From Apostichopus californicus (taxonomy: Eukaryota; Echinodermata; Holothuroidea; Aspidochirotida; Stichopodidae): a stretch of DNA of 42,035 nucleotides. Below the pieces are notes generated by a model, which saw only the letters and a list, made by a program, of their open reading frames with translations, ran no database searches and was not told the origin of the DNA. A program made the position numbers and the translations under genes. The DNA lies in contig JAIPMN010018933.1 of NCBI GenBank assembly GCA_020650975.1, positions 1 to 42,035 of the forward strand. The letters are read 5' to 3'. Below are positions 25,201 through 34,200 of the stretch, one piece after another; positions within the stretch are counted from its first letter, which is position 1, and every line of letters begins with the position of its first letter.

Positions 25201-28200
25201 ATATTCAAAGAACATTAGTTAATACGGGTGGTGGGGGGGGGGGGAGTCAGTCATTTTGTTTCTTGAATGTTAGAGCTTTGTCCTGGGGGCCTTTAAGGAG
25301 GTGTAAATAAATCATAGATAAGAAAGGTTTTGCTAGGCTTGATGTTTTAAGCTTTTTATGTTGTCAATAATTTTGCTGTCTGGAATCTCTCATGTCAATT
25401 TTTATGAGTAGATACTGACAGAAAAGACAGATTATGTCTTCTGTACTAATCTAGAAAGGCGATTATTCAGCTTTGTTTAAGGATTTGGGCCCGGTTACCG
25501 ACTAAGCTAAGTACAGAATAAGCTACAATATGACTCCACAGCAACACATTTTAAAGAAAAATATTTTGTCAATTTCAAAGACTGTGAATTTTGTCATGAA
25601 ACAAACAAACAAATAAACATCGACACTTGTAACATTTTGCGACCTATATTTATACACTAGAGCACGATTCAAATATTACTAGAAAATTTTCGGGAAACTT
25701 GGCGCATTTTGCGACTAGATGTTCAGTTGGCATAATTCACTACACAAAGAGTACACACTCAATTCTTAGTAAGGAATTATTTTTAATTGAGAAATTTTTT
25801 AATTTTGGGTAATTTTTTTTGGAGAGGAGGGGGGGGGGTAAATATCTTTCCTTTCAACTAGAAGTCAACAAAGTAGGTTAATACTCACAACTGTCCTACC
25901 AGTCACAGAGTCGTCGGGTGAGGCCGGGGCTAAATCAAACCCTCTTTGATCTGACGCGACCGCAGGTTGGAGATCGAAACCACGCGCACCATCTTCTTCT
26001 ACCTCGTCGAGTCTTCCTTCCACAAAGTTATTATCGACGTCCACATCATCACGGTCACCCGTTATATCTCTATCGTGATGGGATTCTTCTTGTTTCCTGT
26101 TCGACAAATCTCTGTGACTAGATTCATCTCTATCCCTGTTAACTCCGTCCCTCTCTGCATCCGAGTCTACGGACATCTTCTCGCCGTCTCTTGCCCCGAG
26201 TGATTCGCTCTCTCCCGTTCTCCGTTCCGGACTGGCGAACACCGGCGAGAGATTGACTCCCTTTGGTTCCTTCCTCTCCCTGGAAGTGTTTCTCTGAGAT
26301 TGATTCCCGGAATTGTTTGCGTTTCCTTCTTGAGACATCTCCCCGTCTCTCAATCTGTCTAAATCTTTCTTCATCTTCTCCTCCATCACCTCTTTGATGA
26401 TGTCGTCCACCGTCCTCTCTGTTCTCTCCTTCCTGGATAACTCCTCGGATGCAGGAGCGTCCTCGTCGTACCGCCGGCCGCCTTCGTCCTGATGGCGGTC
26501 GCCATTGTCTCCCTCTCTGCGGCCGGTGGCGATAAAGTCCTTCGAACCAAAGGTCATCGTCGGTGTATTTGCTGCCTCTCTCATTGCAGCGTGAAGCGCT
26601 TCCATCTCTGAGGCTGTACCTGAAGCAGCAAAATCTGCAAAAGTAAGATGAGAAATAACGGTATCGACTAGCAACCACCAGTCCACCACCCAGATTGTTA
26701 TATGCAAAATATGCTAGAACTACAGTTGAAGCAACTGCTATGACAATACCATAGTCCCCTTTGGAAATTAAATTGAAAAGTAACTGTCTGTTGGAAAGTT
26801 ACGCAGCATTTGATCCTGCCAAAAAATATATACAAGCTAACGTTTTATTTATTGCTCATTAACCCCTTCACGTGTCAAGTATACCTGACACCATTTATAC
26901 CCATTCCCTTCCCACGGCCTTACCCTCAATTTACCCTCTCCCTCTCCCCCTCCCCATAACCTGTATCCATTACCCCTACTAAGCCTCCCTGTACCCTTAC
27001 CTCTCCCAATATCCACATCTATAGCCCTTCCCACCCTTCCCCTGTTCAGCCTTGTACAAGCAGATTAAAAAAGCTTATAATAATTATTATNNNNNNNNNN
27101 CCCCCCCCCCCACCCCTCAGCCCTGTACAAGCAGTTCACAAAAGCTTATAATAATTATCAGGCAGTTATTTTTACGACGCTTAAGCGACCACAAATGTGG
27201 GAGAAGCTTGCAAGGGCTTATGGATTACACCTTTCATGTCGGGTGGCTTCAGACTCAAATTTGGAACCTTTTTTAATTTAGAAAGTCATTTCAGATGGGA
27301 AAACTGTAGATTGCTTTTTGATGAAAAACCCACCTTACTATGACCCAGCCTTGGATTCAACCTCAAGCCTCCCAATTGCTAAGCGCCTGCCTTTATCCAC
27401 ATGGCCACAGCACCGGTATATGAAGATTGACTAGTAAATTCTAAAAGAACTTGATAATTGCCAATAATTTCTTATTTTCTTATTTCAATAATTTGCATAA
27501 AATTATGAAATTTGCATATAATTATGAAATTTGTATATAATTATGAAATTTGCATTTAATTATGAAATTTGCATAGAATTAATTTAATTGACATATATTT
27601 ATGGAACCCTACGGTAGCAACTGACCTCTGTCTAGACTATTACTTGGTCCCAGTAAAGCTCTCTTCCTAGTGTCTTCCTTTGAAGTTCTCTTCATTTGTG
27701 GAATATTCAGAGTTGAGTCTCCTGTCTCCAACAAGGATACTTAAAACAATAAAAGAAAAATATAAAATACACCCATTAAATCTTCTCAATTAATGTCCTT
27801 TGAATTTTCTTTCTTAACGTTTTTCTTTTCTCGTTTCTACGGGGAGTACTGAAGATATAATAAATAACCTGGGATTTGAACATCCAGGTCATGGTATGCA
27901 AACCCAGTTTGAATAATGCATAGTATTACAATAAAAGATAATAGTTAAACATGAGCAGTGACGAATGGAATCAAAATGTATGGCAAGCCAGCAAGAACAT
28001 AGAAGCAGTAGTACCTTACAAAGGAAACCGCGAAAGAAAATGCATCCCGTAAAATAATTAAACGACCGCATTCCAGTTTCTTTAATAGTCGTGTTACTCT
28101 TTATTTTCACAAATGGCATGTTTTGAACTTGACTTACCCAAATAATGTCAAAACTGTTTAAAGCATCAAATGCCACGGTCAGGCCCATAGCCAGGAATTC

Positions 28201-31200
28201 TGATTTGGAGGGACACCAACAAATTGAGGAGGGGCACCGATAATTTAGGGGGGGGGATTATTTTCTTATCCTGTACCTTGTTTTGTACAGATGTTGATGA
28301 CACAGTAGTCTGCAGGGGAGGGGGGTGGGTGAGGGTACAGTCTCCCTCCTACCCCCCAAACCCTGGTCTGACTACATGCCTAATTATTGTTGCACTAAAC
28401 ATTTATTTTATGTTCTTAAATGTAACATATATATAGAAAAAAACATCTTTTGAATGTACACACAAAAGACAAGATATCTACTTCACTAACCATTTGCAAG
28501 CAAATCAGCTTTGTCACTGGGAACCTGGAAGCAAAGAATAGAAATCATTAATATCTCAAATAGATAAGCATTCTGTCTTATTCCCACTGCAAGTATAAAC
28601 TGATACTGTCAGTTTGACTCACTCGCTCATAGTACATGAACCATTCAAATAAAGAATTCAACTTGAAAGTAAATCCTTGGTATCCATGACGATATCAAGT
28701 CAAGAGAAGATCGCTCACTAGAAATGAGGAACCCATGAGACGAGACTGCTCCCCCAACAGTTCGATCATGGGGCAAAGAGCTTTTGCTGCTGCTGCCCCT
28801 TGTCTGTGGAACAGCCTTCCAGAACATGTAAAACACAGTCCATCTCTTGCTTCTTTTAAACGCTCTCTCAAGACTTATCTGCTTGCATTTTTGTCTTGTA
28901 CTATGTTTACTGTTTTTTGTTTTGCTGTCGCACTGTTTGTGTCACTGCGCCATGAGCGTCTTTTTTGACGGATACCGGCGCATTACAAATGTCCATTATT
29001 ATTATCATTATTATTAAATGTCTGTAATTTACGTTAGGTCTAGGTACTGTACGTCTTCAATAAAACTTGCTTGCAGGATTGGTTTAAGTTTCGTCGCTAC
29101 TCATGACAAGCAACAGACTGAGTCTGCTCTTGTGGTTGTAAATAAGTGCAACAAACTAACTCAAACAGTTGTGCAAAAGAAATTAAAATGTTTTCTGCTC
29201 AAATTTCATTTCAGTGATGGAGCTATGGCAAACACTGCCAGTATCTTAAAAATTAAAAACTGCAGACAAATGTTTCTAGATATGAAACCAAAGAAGCACT
29301 TAGGGTACTCATCCAGTCTTTAGGGGCCACTGTAACACTCAAACGCCCGTTCCACGAAGAAATGGACGTACACCGACTGACGTACGTATGAACAAATCCT
29401 ATGTTATGTCCTCACGCAGCCACCTCCGAAAATAAATGATCAACTCTCAACTCAGGCCATTGTATCTAATGCAAGAGGAATCACAACTGAACGAAAGCAG
29501 CTAAAGTATGCTGTGAATAGTCAATGTTGGCCTGGTTCATAACTGCAGCCAACACTGGCTTGTTAACACTGGCCAGAAAATTATCAACTGTAAAAGAAGT
29601 TTAATTTTCAATAGTCACAAGCTTTGACAGAAAGTTATCCCTTAATTCCTCTCGGTTAACGATGGAGAAGTCAACAAGACATCTCAACACTGTCACTGGA
29701 CGAATCTGTTTAGTGAAAATCAGTTCCGAGATTAAACTGTTTATCGGCAAGTATGATGCAAACACACAAGTTGATCGGCTTACCTTAGAAGCAGCTTTCT
29801 CTCCCGACGGACCCTCAACTTCCGTTGCTGGGGGTGAAACTATAAAAACAAGGGTTATAAAACAAATTCTCACTTATTGTTGATGTATTGAAATTAACTT
29901 TCATGTTCATTGAAGAGAACAATTTGGTGAGGTATATTACTGCTCCCTTGTGGCACAGTTACCACTTGTTACAAGTTCAGAGAATCTTTTAAGGTGTTAG
30001 AATACACATTTTCTGGAAACACCCAAATTTGCTTTATGCATAGAATTTATTCTACATCAAAAAAGTATCAAGATCTGACAATAATTCTGCTACTATAGAG
30101 AACTTTTAAACGGGCAGAGGTTCTTGGCACACCAAAAACAAAATACTGCCCTCATTCTTGCACTCATCAGGTATGCAGACCCTTTAAGTCTTTAGACTTG
30201 CGCCCCGAACCTGCCTACGTTGAATGTTGCTTAATCTAAGTGTAACAGTGTTAACCATTTTCGCTTCATTATCGATGGTCTTGGCAAAAGGCGACGAGCG
30301 CCATCTACTTTGCTTACTACTTTTTATGACAATTGTTTGTCACTGCTAATTTTTGTGAATGGTCTTCTCATCCTTTTGACAGAGCCATTCCTATGCTTAG
30401 CAAGATCGTGTTATATTCAGGGGTTATTTGTTGATTGTTTACCTTCAAATAAACCATAGCCACATGAACCTGTGTTTTGGTCGTTACATAAGTAAAGAGA
30501 GAAGTTTGTGTTCTTTTAACCTTGGCTCCAACCAATACTTTTCTCTATAGCTGGTATCAAAATAAATTGACAATTCATGAAGTAGCGATTTACAGGGTGA
30601 TTAAAACTAAGCTAAAATCTGTTCTCCCAAGAATGTCTTGTATCACTTCTGCTGAGAAAATTATCCTTTCTCTTCAAATGTGGTAGAAAATACTTGATAC
30701 ATAAGAGAGCAGTGAAACCCAGAGGGCTTGAGAACAGGGAAACAATGGTTAATATTTTGAATGAGTGTACAATAAATAATGATAGAAATGGAAGAAAACA
30801 ATGAACTGACTCTTTGTCTCCTTAATGTTTTGTGATGCAAATTTTGCAACAAGCTGGCCAATGAGAGTGCAGTTACAGTGAGAGGATTAGAAATCATTCA
30901 AGTTCTACAATAATTTGTTATGACCGTTTGCAAGTAACACTGAGGGAAACCGCAGACAAAGCTTACCTCTCTCTTGCCTTGCTAATTTGCTCGGTGCCGG
31001 ACTGCTGAAATCATCGGCCGTTCTGAAAGTGCAAATTTGTTTTGTGAACTGTAGTGAAAAGGCTTCCAGATTATTTTACAACATTTGTAGCTCTGAGAGC
31101 TCAGTTGTTTGAAATCATAATTTAATGTTCCTTAATACCACACTAGAGATGTATCAACTACTAAAGGTGATTATTTTGACAGCCAATATAGATATCGAAT

Positions 31201-34200
31201 CACCATCTGCATACAGAGGAGTGTTAGCTCAGTGGTTAACGCTGGTGCCTTTCAATCATAAGGTCTCGAGTTCCAGTCACTCCAAGATTAATGTATGCCG
31301 TCCAGTTACAGAGTTCTTGACAATTGACAATTCATAATCATGGACATTAAATATGAATGTAAGAGACTGACTTCGGTCAGCTTGCGGGTGGTTTGATAAG
31401 CCAATGAGGCTTCTTTGCGAGTTCCTGCTTGCAGGAGGATCTAAATAAATACATACAAACTTTCCTTTCAAAATATTTCCGTAGATGATTACGACAAGGG
31501 AAGCACTTTCAACCGACTAATTTCTTTGATCCAAACATTGAAAATCACAAATTACTTCAATGTTTATTTCAAAAACAAATAGTTTGAAATAATATTTTAC
31601 GTCAGCCATCTTCATCGTTATCTACCTGATCATTTCCAACAAATAAAAACTCTTAAAACAGGGCCTGACAAGGGTTATCGATGCTTGGGTTAGGGTAAGG
31701 GTTAGGCTTACTTTTTTTTGGGGGGGGGGAATGCATTAGGGTTAGTCAGTTCGGGTGAGATCTGTTATACATCACAGATGGTCACTGGACCGTTTTAGTG
31801 AGTGGTCACTCACTAACGAGTGACCAGTTTGTACCGTCAGCCTCCTTTGACTCACCCCATAAACCCTGTTGGAAGTGTGTTCATAGTGCCGGCGGTGTCG
31901 GTTCCTCTATTCAGCTGAGCGTAATCCACATCTCCTCCGCCGTGTTTATCCTCTAACTGCTTGAAAAATCTTGCTTTGTCCTCCATTTCCTCTAAGGTCT
32001 CTGCTCCTGGGCCTCCCAAGGATCCTTGATCCCCATAGGACCCCTGTACCCCGTAGGACCCCGGACCTGAGTCTGAAAGGATGTAAGACGAAGCATTTAC
32101 TGGTTAGAGAATGATCAACGATGATTGTGACGTTCGTCTCCTTGACTCTGCATATCGCATGACAAATCATGTCGCTTTCAACAGACCACTTCCGTGTAAA
32201 ATAATTCTGGGTGGATGGGTGATAACACCAGCATCTATTTTGATCAAAATAATGTTGCTAAAAAGACCATTTTTTCCCCTTCAAACTTGATTGTTGATAT
32301 ATGAAGGTCATTTGTCCTGACCCCACATGAGACTAGAAAGTTAAATCATACTTTAAATAGTGGTCACTCAGTTTCAGACTTCGGCAAGCATTCTTGGGCC
32401 TTTCCTCCAAGGGTTTTCTGCTCGCTGATACTACTAAATTGCCCAAATTTACCACACTTCAATGTTTAGGAATATTTTGACAAGTCTGCAGCTACTAGGA
32501 TAAGGTTTCTGAATAGGCAGTCTGCAGTCTCAATCAGTTCTGTGAAGGTTAATGGCCCATCATTAAAAACTCAGCCAACAATCTTGCAATCATTCGGTAT
32601 GCGGACGCTTTCGTGTCTTGGGTTTGAACGCCCTGTCGACCTATCGTGCACATTGCATATTGGTTCACAATGGCTCATTGATCCAACCCATGTTTTCTCT
32701 CTGGCACTCATGGAAAATTAATTGAGAAAACCCCTGTCCCTAGGGGAGCATTTTGGAAATCTGTTATCAGTGTTTTTACCATGTTCATATTGGAGGTAAT
32801 GCTAATGACCTTCTAATAAAAAACTTATAAAAAAATAGATATAAACAGTTTTGACATTCATTTAATAAATTAATTGTCGCTCAACCTCCAAGAGGTAGTT
32901 TTTTCGAACATGTTCAAACTTTTAGCATCTTGGAAAACCCAATGTAAATATTGGAGATCAACCCAGAAGGATTAATCCCTTGAGTCAGCCCTGAAGGATT
33001 AATCCCTCGACTTAGCCCTGAAGGATTTATCCCTCGAGTTAGCCCTGAAGGATTAATCCCTCAAGTCAGCTCTGAAGGATTAATCCCTCGAGTTAACCCT
33101 AAGGATTAATCCCTCGAGTTAGCCCTGAAAGATTAATCCCTCGAGTTAACCCTAAGGATTAATCCCTCCAGATAGCCTGAAGGATTAATCCCTCGAGTCA
33201 CCCCGGAAGGATTAATCCCTCGAGTCACCCCTGGAGGATAAATCCCTGGAGTCAACCCTGAAGGATTAATCACTCGAGTTAGCCCTGAAGGATTAATCCT
33301 TGAGTCAGCCCTGAAGGATTAATCCCTCGATTCAGCCCTGAAGGATAAATCCCTCCAGTTAGCCCTGAAGGATTAGTCCCTCGATTCAGCCCTGACGGTT
33401 TAATCCCTCAAGTAAGCATTGAATATAAGATTAAGACTACAGTTTCACCCTGTGAGAAAATACAAGTGTACACATTGTCACCTTCTAAGGGATCGCTGTA
33501 AGTGGATTCTTTGGTGGAGTTCATCCTCTCCGAATACTTCTTCATTAGGGTACCCGCATCACTTTGGCTATCCTGAAAAAATTCAAAACAGTTGATAAAA
33601 TGAAGTTTTGAAAAGAGTTGCAGTCAAGTGTTCTAGTGACACAAAAGGAATGTTTACTGCGTTGTCAAAGTGCAAAGAAGTTCAACCACCAGGGATGGGA
33701 GACCCTTGTGAACCCTGACAACCAGGGGTATGGAAAATTCATGGTCCTCACAGGAATTCAGGGTACAAAATAAAATAAAGAAACAAAACAGAAACAAGAA
33801 ATAGATATGATAAGAAAGATAAATCCCAAGCCATGTAAAGGAAATTGAAATATTCGAAATCAGTAGCGTGTTTGGCAGTACTTTTCATTGTGAAGTACAG
33901 TATTACCTTATTTATCATAAGTGTTCAATTTTTTTGCTTCGTGTTCAGATATAGCCAAAGAAAATCCCACATACTACGAAACATGTTCATGGGAATTTCA
34001 GCAAAGTTTTCCAACTCTTATTTCATCCAGTTTGAGATTAAAAGCAAAGTTTGTGAGAAAATTATCTTCCCTATTACATGAATAAAACAATTAAGTGACC
34101 ATGCAGTCATAAACTAAAACGTATTTTTAGATCAGCTTAAATGCTGTCATGAACAACCATAGAAGTGTTTAAAGTACTACGGACACCTAGCCAATTTGCC

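Noticed and set aside
25918..26203. Plus-strand frames over exon 10
   Set aside because: Antisense shadows of the CEP162 coding frame.
26139..26678. 179-residue minus-strand open frame overlapping CEP162 exon 10
   Set aside because: It is a shifted frame of the GC-rich exon; the peptide is Arg-rich by composition, and the CEP162 frame has matching splice phases.
31216..31290. Possible tRNA gene from A and B boxes
   Set aside because: No cloverleaf closes and it continues into a SINE body shared with another locus.
19705..33414. Regular repeats considered as CRISPR arrays
   Set aside because: Units are contiguous without unique spacers, and this is an intron-bearing animal gene.
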